DNA of 64,000 bases from positions 1 through 64,000 of the forward strand of contig CAVCMI010000036.1 of NCBI GenBank assembly GCA_963603365.1. Direction: 5' to 3'. Below the pieces are notes generated by a model that was not told the DNA's origin, did no database searches, and worked only from the letters and a program-made list of their open reading frames with translations. The stretch is from F23-D06 sp963603365. GTDB taxonomy: Bacteria; Bacteroidota; Bacteroidia; Bacteroidales; WCHB1-69. Position numbers and translations under genes: made by a program. Positions 8,843 through 17,214 of the stretch are shown here, piece after piece; the stretch's first letter is position 1; every line of letters begins with the position of its first letter.

Positions 8843-10396
8843 TCACTTGGGCATCAATTTCACAAAAGGTGTCAACATCTCTTCCATCGAAATGCCGCCA
8901 TGCTGGAACGTGTTCCTGTACATGTTCACATACTGGTTGTAATTGTTCTGGTAGGCAAAAAAGTCGGAATTCATTGCAAAGATAAACCGTTGAGTCATAC
9001 TCTCTTTCGGCAAGAAAGCATCTTCAGGGTTCTTAACCTCAAAAACCTCTTTGGAGGGATAGTTCATATTGCTTCTGCCCACCTTATATCGGAGATTCGT
9101 ATTCAAGTCGCGTTCTCCCACAATCTTGAGCGGACGGTTCACCTTAATAGTTCCGTGGTCTGTGGTAATGAACACCGGCACCTTACGTTCGGCCAAGTAT
9201 TTCAACATCTCCAGCAATATAGAGTTCTCAAACCAGGAGGCTGTGATGCTGCGGTACGACTTCTCGTCATCGGCCAGTTCGCGCACCACATTCACGTCTG
9301 TGCCGGCATGGGAGAGCATATCCACAAAATTGAACACGATGACATTGAGCGAATTGTTCATCAACTGATACATGTTGTCAAACACTTTCTTCCCGAAATC
9401 CATATTCAGAACCTTGGCATACGAGTATTTCACATTCTTGCCGTATCGTTTCAGATATTCACCGAGCAGTTGTTCCTCGTACTGGTTTTTGCTGCCTTGG
9501 TCGCCTTCATTCAGCCACAGTTGCGGGTACTTCTTGGCAATCACCGAAGGCATCAGGCCTGAAAAGAGTGCGTTGCGCGCATAATGCGTGGCAGTAGGCA
9601 GGATGCTGAAACAGATGGACTCGTCTTCAACATAATAATAGTCGTGCAGCAGCGGGTATATGCTGCGCCACTGGTCGTAGCGCAGGTTGTCGATCACAAA
9701 AAGGAAAACGGGACGGCTGTCATTGAGCACGGGAAACAATTTCTCTTTCAACACCGTATGTGACTGCAGCGGCTTTTCGGAACCGCGGCCGTTCAGCCAG
9801 TCGATATAATTGTTCTGTATGAACTTGGCGAAACGGATATTGGCCTCCTCTTTCTGGGCTGACAACATCTCCAGAATGCTGTCGTCCTCGATTTTCTCGA
9901 TCTGCATTTCCCAGCCCACCAGGTCGCGGTAAAGATTCTCCCATTCCTTCACTGTCAGACGGTCGGAGATGCGCATGGACAGGTCGCGGAAAGCCTGCTG
10001 GTAGTCCAACGTCACCTTTTCGGAAACAAGCCGTTTGTTGTCAATGTTCTTTTTGAGGCAAAGCAGGATCTGGTTTGGATTCACCGGTTTTATCAGATAA
10101 TCGGAGATGTTGGATCCGATAGCGTCTTCCATGATATGCTCCTCTTCGCTTTTGGTTATCATCACAATAGGGATATGCGGGTAGCGTTTCTTGAGCCGCT
10201 GTAGGGTCTCAAGACCGCTCAGCCCCGGCATGTTCTCGTCGAGGAACACAATGTTCACAAACTCTTTTTCCAGTATTTCCAAAGCTTCCATACCGCTCAT
10301 CGCCGGTATCACGTCATAACCTTTCGACTTCAGGAAAAGTATATGGGGCTTCAGTAAATCAATCTCATCGTCCGCCCACAAGATCTTCGCATTCAT
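8843..10396 (-). CDS. porX: PorX-type response regulator with PglZ domain
   Basis: The 517 residues comprise a CheY-like receiver (1-120; acidic pocket D9/D10/E11, phospho-acceptor D53, T81, K103), a helical linker, and a PglZ/alkaline-phosphatase-like domain from about residue 200 (FLFVIDNLRYDQW, PTATHYARNALFSG, NFVDMLSHAG, FITTDHGT). This is the PorX architecture. In Porphyromonas gingivalis PorX with the kinase PorY and the sigma factor SigP controls type IX secretion genes, and its PglZ domain is a zinc phosphodiesterase. No kinase or secretion gene is next to it here. It is divergent from an RprY-like regulator. Confidence 0.93.
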   Translation of the reverse strand: MNAKILWADDEIDLLKPHILFLKSKGYDVIPAMSGMEALEILEKEFVNIVFLDENMPGLSGLETLQRLKKRYPHIPIVMITKSEEEHIMEDAIGSNISDYLIKPVNPNQILLCLKKNIDNKRLVSEKVTLDYQQAFRDLSMRISDRLTVKEWENLYRDLVGWEMQIEKIEDDSILEMLSAQKEEANIRFAKFIQNNYIDWLNGRGSEKPLQSHTVLKEKLFPVLNDSRPVFLFVIDNLRYDQWRSIYPLLHDYYYVEDESICFSILPTATHYARNALFSGLMPSVIAKKYPQLWLNEGDQGSKNQYEEQLLGEYLKRYGKNVKYSYAKVLNMDFGKKVFDNMYQLMNNSLNVIVFNFVDMLSHAGTDVNVVRELADDEKSYRSITASWFENSILLEMLKYLAERKVPVFITTDHGTIKVNRPLKIVGERDLNTNLRYKVGRSNMNYPSKEVFEVKNPEDAFLPKESMTQRFIFAMNSDFFAYQNNYNQYVNMYRNTFQHGGISMEEMLTPFVKLMPK

Positions 10397-10528
10397 ATCT
10401 TTTTGATTTTTGGTTTACGGGTAAACGGAAGAACAGAGCTTTTTATTATATCGAAGCTCCCATTGATTGCAAAAAGAAAAATTACGCCTGTTTACAATTT
10501 TTTTTTAAAATAAACGTTACAACAAAAG

Positions 10529-10546
10529 GTGCTTTTGGAAAAGCAC
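10529..10546. promoter_or_regulatory. Palindrome between porX and the RprY-like gene
   Basis: GTGCTTTT and AAAAGCAC form a perfect eight-base inverted repeat around GG, and the pairing extends to AAAG/CTTT with one bulged G. It lies 50 bases before the RprY-like ATG and 133 bases before porX. It could be an operator or a leader hairpin. The left arm also contains TGCTTTTG, one base off the -7 consensus. Confidence 0.5.
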
Positions 10547-10596
10547 TTTATCAAATCGTCTATAGATTACATTTTATCATAAACGTACACACAGAT

Positions 10597-11385
10597 ATGG
10601 AAGCGAAGAAAAATAAAATCATGTTGGTCAGTGACAGCGAGAATCTGCGTCAAGTATTGAAAGGTCACTTTGAGATGAACGGATACGAGGTTTATGACTA
10701 CCCCGACTACGACTCGGCGATGCAGGGGTTTCACTCCAAGATGTTTCATCTTTGCATCATCGACCTGACCTTGCAGACGCATGACAACTGTTCAATGCTG
10801 CAGAACATCCGGAAATACGACGCCAACTTGCCCGTCATCATACTTTCAGACTGCACCAGCAAGGACGACCGTATCAGATGCTTCAAGGCCGGATGCGACG
10901 ACTACATTGTCAAGCCTTTCTGCCTTGAAGAACTTGACTTGCGTATCAAAGCCATCCTCCGCCGTTCGTTCCCAATCGCCGGGAACCACAAAGCAGCCTC
11001 CAGCGACAAGATCTACCGGCTCGGCAATTTTGTCTTCAACTACAGCGAAATGCTGCTCATACACCCCAAATTGACCCGTACACTGACACGCAAGGAGGCC
11101 GAACTGCTGAGACTGCTCTGCGACCACCGCAACAAGCTCATCCCGCGCGAGATCATCCTCAAGGAGATCTGGGGCGAAGAAGACCACGCCATGGGGCGGA
11201 GCATGGACGTTTTTCTCACAAAGCTGCGTTCATACCTTCAAATTGACAGCGCCGACCACATCGCCCCTCGCGAGAAAGGGAAACGCAAGGTCCAGTATCT
11301 CGACAATTACGAGCCGCTTGTTGAGATCAAGAATGTGCACGGCACAGGGTTCATGATCAAACTGAAAAACGAATCGGCAAACTAA
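10597..11385 (+). CDS. OmpR-family response regulator, RprY-like
   Basis: A 262-residue regulator with a receiver domain (1-120) and a winged-helix DNA-binding domain (about 135-258) that ends in VHGTGFMIKL. The segment AMGRSMDVFLTKLRSYLQ resembles RprY of Bacteroides and Porphyromonas. Phospho-acceptor D56 and K106 are present. However, the acidic pocket reads VSDSE, so the first acid is Ser12 and only D13 remains. Phosphorylation may therefore be weak or absent, and no histidine kinase is adjacent. It is divergent from porX and 39 bases upstream of pyrF. Confidence 0.85.
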   Translation: MEAKKNKIMLVSDSENLRQVLKGHFEMNGYEVYDYPDYDSAMQGFHSKMFHLCIIDLTLQTHDNCSMLQNIRKYDANLPVIILSDCTSKDDRIRCFKAGCDDYIVKPFCLEELDLRIKAILRRSFPIAGNHKAASSDKIYRLGNFVFNYSEMLLIHPKLTRTLTRKEAELLRLLCDHRNKLIPREIILKEIWGEEDHAMGRSMDVFLTKLRSYLQIDSADHIAPREKGKRKVQYLDNYEPLVEIKNVHGTGFMIKLKNESAN

Positions 11386-11424
11386 CGGACAGAATCCTAA
11401 ACAGTTTAAAACAAAAGAACTTCG

Positions 11425-12291
11425 ATGATCATTGACAGACTATTTGAAAAAGTCGCCCAAAACGGGCATGTCTGTGTCGGGCTTGACACTGACTACACCT
11501 ATCTTCCCGAACATTTTGCCCGCAAATACCCGGACGTGGAAGAGGGGCTTTGGGAATACAACCGGGCGCTGATTGACGCCACGCTGGACACTGCCGCCTG
11601 CTACAAGGTGCAGATTGCCTATTACGAATCTTACGGCATTGCGGGCATGAGAGCGTACGCCAAGACATTGTCATACTTGCGGCAGAAAAAAGCCATTGCC
11701 ATTGCCGACATCAAGCGGGGCGACATTGCCAAGACTGCGGAGATGTATGCCAAAGCACACTTCACCGGCGATTTCGAGGCCGACTTCATCACATTGAGTC
11801 CTTATATGGGCATGGACAGCCTTACGCCATATCTCCCATACGTACAAAAACAAGGGAAAGGGGTTTTTGTGCTCATCCGCACCTCCAACGAGGGCGCAAA
11901 AGACATTGAATACCTGCCCACCGAAGGCGGACGTCGCATCTATCACGTTGTAGGGGAAAGGATCAACGAGATGGGTAAGCCATACCTCGGCCATTGCGGA
12001 TTTTCGGGCATCGGCGGCGTTATGGGCTGCACCCATGCCGACGAGGCGGCAGAGATCAGAAGCTTGCTCGACACCACCTTCTTCCTGATTCCCGGATACG
12101 GCGCACAAGGCGGCAAAGCCGAAGACATTGCCAAGTATCTCATAAACGGCAACGGCGGCATAGTGAACTCCTCGAGGGGCATTCTGCTCGCTTGGCGCAA
12201 ACAGCCCGGCGGCGAAGATGACTTTGCCGCATGCGCCAGAGAAGAGGCTCTCCGCATGCGGAACGACATCCTGCTGCACACCCGCCCTTGA
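11425..12291 (+). CDS. pyrF: Orotidine 5'-phosphate decarboxylase
   Basis: The enzyme converts OMP to UMP, the last step of de novo pyrimidine synthesis. The 288-residue length and the active-site block ADIKRGDIAKTA (D95, K97, D100) mark the longer type-2 form. GYGAQGGKAEDI matches the phosphate-binding loop. It lies 30 bases upstream of pyrK in a pyrF-pyrK-pyrD run. No promoter consensus is visible in the 39-base gap after the regulator gene, so it may be cotranscribed with it. Confidence 0.95.
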   Translation: MIIDRLFEKVAQNGHVCVGLDTDYTYLPEHFARKYPDVEEGLWEYNRALIDATLDTAACYKVQIAYYESYGIAGMRAYAKTLSYLRQKKAIAIADIKRGDIAKTAEMYAKAHFTGDFEADFITLSPYMGMDSLTPYLPYVQKQGKGVFVLIRTSNEGAKDIEYLPTEGGRRIYHVVGERINEMGKPYLGHCGFSGIGGVMGCTHADEAAEIRSLLDTTFFLIPGYGAQGGKAEDIAKYLINGNGGIVNSSRGILLAWRKQPGGEDDFAACAREEALRMRNDILLHTRP

Positions 12292-12321
12292 ACCGTAATT
12301 GTCAAGAAACACATTCTCATC

Positions 12322-13065
12322 ATGAACTACTTTGAATCCAAAGTCCTGCACAACGTCCGGATTTCAGAAGACATCTTTGTGCTCACGGCAGCGCGCCAAG
12401 GCGTGCCCGCTCGGGCAGGCCAGTTTTTCATGCTCAAATGCTGGGACAATGAACTGACCCTGATGCGCCCGGTCAGCATCTTCAAAGCCGAAGACGACAG
12501 TTTGAGCTTTATGTACCGTACCGTTGGCAAAGGCACGCACAAGCTCTCTCAACTCAAGGCCGGCAACCCCGTGCAGCTTCTGGGCGCATTAGGCAACGGT
12601 TATCCCATCGAAACATTGTCGGCCAAGTCTGTCGCGCTCGTAGGCGGCGGCGTAGGCATTCCGCCCTTGTGCGAAACCGCCAAAGAGCTCTCGTCAAAGA
12701 ACATCATCGTGGACGCATTTCTCGGCTTCAAGGACGATGTTTTCGTTCTAGACGACTTTGTACCCTATTGCCGCAGCCTCTTCATCTCCACAGAGACCGG
12801 CAGTGAGGGACATAAAGGGTTTGTCACCGACCTGCTTCATCCCGAAGAGTATGATGCCGTATTCACCTGCGGCCCTGAAATCATGATGGAGAAGGTGGCA
12901 GCATTGTGTCAAGAAAAGTCCGTTCCGTGCTGGTGTTCCATGGAACGACGTATGGCTTGCGGCATCGGGGCATGCTTGGGCTGCAGCATAAAGACGGCTG
13001 ACGGCATGAAGCGAGTCTGCAAAGAGGGCCCTGTTTTTGAAGCGCAAAGCATTTTTTCAATTTAA
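12322..13065 (+). CDS. pyrK: Dihydroorotate dehydrogenase B, electron-transfer subunit
   Basis: PyrK passes electrons from dihydroorotate via FAD and a [2Fe-2S] cluster to NAD+. The 247 residues contain a flavin-binding beta-barrel (RPVSIF, LGALGNGYPI), an NAD-binding stretch (VALVGGGVGIPPL) and the C-terminal cluster motif CGIGACLGC with a fourth Cys at VCKEGPVF. It lies 12 bases upstream of pyrD, its structural partner. Confidence 0.95.
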   Translation: MNYFESKVLHNVRISEDIFVLTAARQGVPARAGQFFMLKCWDNELTLMRPVSIFKAEDDSLSFMYRTVGKGTHKLSQLKAGNPVQLLGALGNGYPIETLSAKSVALVGGGVGIPPLCETAKELSSKNIIVDAFLGFKDDVFVLDDFVPYCRSLFISTETGSEGHKGFVTDLLHPEEYDAVFTCGPEIMMEKVAALCQEKSVPCWCSMERRMACGIGACLGCSIKTADGMKRVCKEGPVFEAQSIFSI

Positions 13066-13077
13066 CACGCTACTGCA

Positions 13078-13977
13078 ATGAATCTTGCTGTTGACATTAA
13101 GGGAATACATTTCAAAAACCCAATCATTGCCGCATCCGGAACGTTCGGGTTCGGCGAAGAGTACAACGAACTTTACGACGTATCCTCCCTCGGAGGCATT
13201 TGCTCCAAGGGGCTCACGCTTCATCCGAAAGAGGGCAACGCCGGCATACGCATATATGAGACCCCGTCCGGCATAATGAACAGCATAGGACTTCAGAACC
13301 CCGGAATCGAAGCCTTTCTGAACGAGGGTGTCTGCAATATGCGCAAATTTGACACTGTGCTCATCGCCAATATGGGCGGACACAGCATCGACGACTACAT
13401 CAGAGGTGCAGAATTGCTCTCGGGAAGCGACATCGACATGCTGGAACTCAACATCTCGTGCCCCAACGTTAAAAGCGGCGGCATGGTATTCGGCGTCAAG
13501 GCCGCCGTTGCACAGTCTGTCGTCACGGAGGTGCGCAAAGTATGCCGCAAGCCTTTGATTGTCAAACTGTCACCAAATGCCGAAAACATCGTTGACATGG
13601 CTTTGGCTTGCGAGAATGCCGGCGCAGACATCCTGTCGCTGGTCAACACCTTTCAGGCTATGGCAATCGACATTCACAGGCGGAAACCTGTTTTCGAAAA
13701 CCTCTATGCAGGGCTGTCTGGGAGTGCGATACGTCCCATTGCCTTGCGGATGGTGCATTCGGTCTGCAAGCAGGTACACATTCCCGTTATCGGCATCGGC
13801 GGCATAACCACGGCAGAGGACATCCTTGCCTTTATGATGGCCGGCGCCCATGCCGTGCAAATCGGCACCGTGAACTTCAGCCGCCCATTGGCAGGACAGG
13901 AACTTTGCCGTCAACTTGAATCCCTCTGCCAAAAAGAAGGCATACAGGACATTACAGAAATCATCGGTATCATTTAA
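13078..13977 (+). CDS. pyrD: Dihydroorotate dehydrogenase B, catalytic subunit
   Basis: This FMN enzyme oxidises dihydroorotate to orotate. The 299-residue protein has the class 1B signature ELNISCPNVKSGG, where Cys is the active-site base, and the FMN-phosphate motif GIGGITTAEDILAFMMAGAHAVQIGT. The preceding pyrK supports type 1B (NAD-dependent). The stop overlaps the end of the convergent O-antigen-ligase-like gene by four bases. Confidence 0.96.
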   Translation: MNLAVDIKGIHFKNPIIAASGTFGFGEEYNELYDVSSLGGICSKGLTLHPKEGNAGIRIYETPSGIMNSIGLQNPGIEAFLNEGVCNMRKFDTVLIANMGGHSIDDYIRGAELLSGSDIDMLELNISCPNVKSGGMVFGVKAAVAQSVVTEVRKVCRKPLIVKLSPNAENIVDMALACENAGADILSLVNTFQAMAIDIHRRKPVFENLYAGLSGSAIRPIALRMVHSVCKQVHIPVIGIGGITTAEDILAFMMAGAHAVQIGTVNFSRPLAGQELCRQLESLCQKEGIQDITEIIGII

Positions 13978-15506
13978 TCGATATCTTCCTTGCCGCCGAA
14001 CAGCAACAGCGGCAGGAAAACCGAATACAGCATACGCCCCGTCTGCGAGTCTATCGTATCCTCCACCAGACATGAAAGGAATATGATAATAGACAACATG
14101 ATGTAGAGGGACGAGAGACGTTTCCGCATTGCAGCCAAAGGATATATCATCAGAAAAACAAAGTACGCCACCACAAGAATGCCGCCCATCATCATAAAAG
14201 TGATGTACTGGTTGTGGCAACCCTGAATACGACGATATACAATCGAAGAGTGTTGTTTTTCTAATTGGGCGTTCAAAGCGCTCTTCACATCCCCCATGCC
14301 GACGCCTAAGTACCAGTCTGAAGACAAGACACGGAGTGAAGCCCCCCACAATTCAAAACGCTGCAAGAGCGACGAACCATCTACCTTCCCGCTCTGCTGA
14401 TAGACACTGACGCTGTAGAATGTCTGATACAGCGATTTTCGAAGCCCCAGTTCCTTGAAATAGGCGACGTTGGCGACCTGTTGCTCCACCCGGCGGATAT
14501 CGGCATCTGACAACGACATCACCGCCCGGTAGTCTTTGTGCTGGCCCATAGAGTTCAAATAGCGGACAAGCGTCTGCTGCACAAGGTCTGTATATGCCGT
14601 ATCGGAGCGCAGTTCCCAGGCCGCCTGCAATTCAGACGGGCAGACGTAGTATCCGATACGATGGCCGTTTTCGAGAATCGATCCGGTGTCAAAGTCGTAA
14701 GGATTGCCCAGCTCGGTGACCGTTTCGGCAATCTGTTTGTCCCTGTCATGATAATAGTCCCATGTGATAAAAACGGCATAACCACCGGAAACTATAAACA
14801 ATACCGTAATGAAGCAAAGCATCCAAAGTTTGCCCCGGATGTCCATTTTAGACCTCAACTGAAAGAAAAAGCCGGCGATGCAGAGAACGAAAGCCAGCAC
14901 CAAGCCGGTCATGGTCTGCGAAATGAACAGGTAAAAGAGCAAAAAGAGCAATACAGACACGTATAGCCAGAAACGGCGGTCTTTGTTGCGGATATATTGG
15001 ACAGAGAAACGGATGCTCAGCACCATAGAGAAAACGACACAGAGGCTGAATCGTATATGGTCGATGAATATGGAAATCTGACGGATGTCTTGCACCGGCC
15101 TGGTGAGCCAAAAGACCAAAGAGCAGACGACCGCAAAGAGCGTTCCGCCGATGACAGCCTTGAATATCCTGTTCATCTCGGAAGCGTTGAACGGCGGCGA
15201 AGTGATAATGATGAGCGGTGCGAGCAATACCGGCAATGAATTGAGCAGGTACTGTCCTGCCTGCGGCCAGTTGTCTGTTTTCAGAAGCCCTATGCAACTT
15301 ACGACATAAAGAGCGGAAAACACAAGCCCTTGCCGTTGTTGTTTTAGCAGATGCAGTTTTTCTTTCCAGTTCCATTCAGCAATCCAGTTGAGAAGCAACA
15401 AAAACGAGCAGAATCCCATGCCGAAATGCGACAATGGCAACATGGCTGCCAACGCCATTGTGCAGAACAGGTAAAAACTTCGGTGAAAAGTCGCCCGTTT
15501 CAACAT
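13974..15506 (-). CDS. O-antigen ligase-like membrane protein
   Basis: A 510-residue polytopic protein with about ten hydrophobic segments and a large periplasmic loop (about residues 245-400). It has the family arrangement of WaaL/Wzy, including GVGMGDVKSALN and GCHNQYITFMMMGG after the loop. It may ligate or polymerise a surface glycan; the sequence cannot distinguish ligase from polymerase. It starts 9 bases after the S41 protease stop and ends the long minus-strand block. No other glycan-assembly gene is adjacent. Confidence 0.8.
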   Translation of the reverse strand: MLKRATFHRSFYLFCTMALAAMLPLSHFGMGFCSFLLLLNWIAEWNWKEKLHLLKQQRQGLVFSALYVVSCIGLLKTDNWPQAGQYLLNSLPVLLAPLIIITSPPFNASEMNRIFKAVIGGTLFAVVCSLVFWLTRPVQDIRQISIFIDHIRFSLCVVFSMVLSIRFSVQYIRNKDRRFWLYVSVLLFLLFYLFISQTMTGLVLAFVLCIAGFFFQLRSKMDIRGKLWMLCFITVLFIVSGGYAVFITWDYYHDRDKQIAETVTELGNPYDFDTGSILENGHRIGYYVCPSELQAAWELRSDTAYTDLVQQTLVRYLNSMGQHKDYRAVMSLSDADIRRVEQQVANVAYFKELGLRKSLYQTFYSVSVYQQSGKVDGSSLLQRFELWGASLRVLSSDWYLGVGMGDVKSALNAQLEKQHSSIVYRRIQGCHNQYITFMMMGGILVVAYFVFLMIYPLAAMRKRLSSLYIMLSIIIFLSCLVEDTIDSQTGRMLYSVFLPLLLFGGKEDID

Positions 15507-15515
15507 CAGCTGTTG

Positions 15516-17153
15516 TTACTGACCGAGAATGCCCTTGTATTTTTTCCCATCAAGCAGAATAGACTTGGCGGTCTGCACGTCAGGGTCGTCTCCAAGCAGA
15601 TAGATCAACCTTCCTTTCTGGTAATAATAGCGGACTACGATTTCGGAAGCGAGGTAGGTAGAAATCTCTTTCTTGTATTTTATCAGGTCTTGCGTTTTTT
15701 CGTCCTGAAGTTTTTGGTTGAGTTGTTCAAAGAGAGGCTGAATCGAAGTGAGGACCCTGTCTTCCTTGGCCGCACTCTTCAGGTCGTCCAGCAATTTCTC
15801 CGTTTCCGACTTGTAGCTATAGTCTTTTCCTTTCAAGAAAGCGACGAACTCATCGTAAACTGCGTCGTCAACGGTAAAGCGGTCGGCAGGCACAATCGTA
15901 TCGTGGGTGCAGCGGTAGCGGTTTGCGAAGTCGAAGATCAGGTTGTTCTGGACCAGTGCGACGAGGATATTGCTCACGAGGCTGTCTTCGGTGACAACAT
16001 CGGGTTCCACGCCGCCCTTGTCATAGACTGTGCGTCCGTTTTTAGTCTTGAACGCCACCGCCAGAGAGTCGGGGATCTTCATTGCCTTTGTGGTGTCATG
16101 GTTGAAGTAATCGACATTCTGCACGCAACGGCCGGAGGGTATATAATATTTGGACACCGTTATCTTGAGGCTGGTATTATAGTCGAGGGGCAGCACATTC
16201 TGCACTAAGCCCTTACCGTAGGTTTTCTTGCCGATGATGACCCCGCGGTCAAGGTCCTGGAAAGCGCCAGAGACAATCTCCGAGGCCGAAGCGCTGTGTT
16301 CGTTGACGAGCACAGCGACAGGGATATGCTTGTCCGTAACGGGCAGCTGCGTTTTGAAAACCCTTTGTTGCTCCGGTATCTTGCCTTTCGTTTCCACGAT
16401 TGCAACCCCGTTCTCCACAAATATGTTCATAATGCCGACAGCTTCGCTAAGAAGACCGCCGCCGTTATTTCGCAAGTCAAGGATCAGATACTTCATTCCC
16501 TCTTCTTTCAGTTTCATGAAACACTCTTTCACCTCAGTGGCCGCCTTTTCCGTAAACTGATCGAGTTTGATATAGCCGATGCCGTCGCCAAGCATGCCCG
16601 AGTAGGGAATATTGGGCAGTTTTATCTCTTCGCGCACGATGTTGAATGTCATCGTTTTATCAGCAAATGGCCGGTAAACCTCGAGCACAAGCGTTGAGCC
16701 GGGCTGTCCTTTCATGGCGGCGCTCACGTCTGAGGAATTCTTGCCTTCGACGGTCTGTCCGTTCACTTTCTTCACGATATCGCCGGCGCGGACACCTGCC
16801 TTCTGTGCCGGCGAGTTGTCATACGGCTCCGAGATGGCGACATCCTTGCCGTTCTGCTGAATGATGGCGCCTATGCCGCCGTATTGCCCCGTCGTCATCA
16901 TCCTGTAGTCTTCTATTTCAGATTCAGGATAAAAGACCGTATAGGGGTCTAAGCTTTCCAGCATGGCATCGATGGCTGTTTGGGTCAACTGACCTGGCGA
17001 AATCTCGTCCGCATATTTGTCATTAAGTTCCTTCAATATCGAGACGAATATATCCACGTTCTTGGCAATCTCGAAATCGTTCTGTGCGGGAAGCCGTAGC
17101 GTTGTCAGCAGCAGCAGACCTGCAAGAAAACCGAACAAACTACTGTTTTTCAT
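15516..17153 (-). CDS. S41 C-terminal processing protease with PDZ domain
   Basis: This exported serine protease has a signal peptide (residues 4-23), a PDZ domain (about 88-170) and the S41 catalytic core. The Ser-Lys dyad is S289 in NEHSASASEI and K314 in TYGKG. The 545 residues fit the CtpA/Prc family, which trims or degrades periplasmic proteins at their C-termini. It sits between lepB and the O-antigen-ligase-like gene, both envelope functions, with 61- and 9-base gaps. Confidence 0.92.
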   Translation of the reverse strand: MKNSSLFGFLAGLLLLTTLRLPAQNDFEIAKNVDIFVSILKELNDKYADEISPGQLTQTAIDAMLESLDPYTVFYPESEIEDYRMMTTGQYGGIGAIIQQNGKDVAISEPYDNSPAQKAGVRAGDIVKKVNGQTVEGKNSSDVSAAMKGQPGSTLVLEVYRPFADKTMTFNIVREEIKLPNIPYSGMLGDGIGYIKLDQFTEKAATEVKECFMKLKEEGMKYLILDLRNNGGGLLSEAVGIMNIFVENGVAIVETKGKIPEQQRVFKTQLPVTDKHIPVAVLVNEHSASASEIVSGAFQDLDRGVIIGKKTYGKGLVQNVLPLDYNTSLKITVSKYYIPSGRCVQNVDYFNHDTTKAMKIPDSLAVAFKTKNGRTVYDKGGVEPDVVTEDSLVSNILVALVQNNLIFDFANRYRCTHDTIVPADRFTVDDAVYDEFVAFLKGKDYSYKSETEKLLDDLKSAAKEDRVLTSIQPLFEQLNQKLQDEKTQDLIKYKKEISTYLASEIVVRYYYQKGRLIYLLGDDPDVQTAKSILLDGKKYKGILGQ

Positions 17154-17214
17154 TATTCTTTATTCTGTCTTTTCGTTTTGCTTTTTAAGAAATATGTCGA
17201 AAGGCTGTTCGTTG

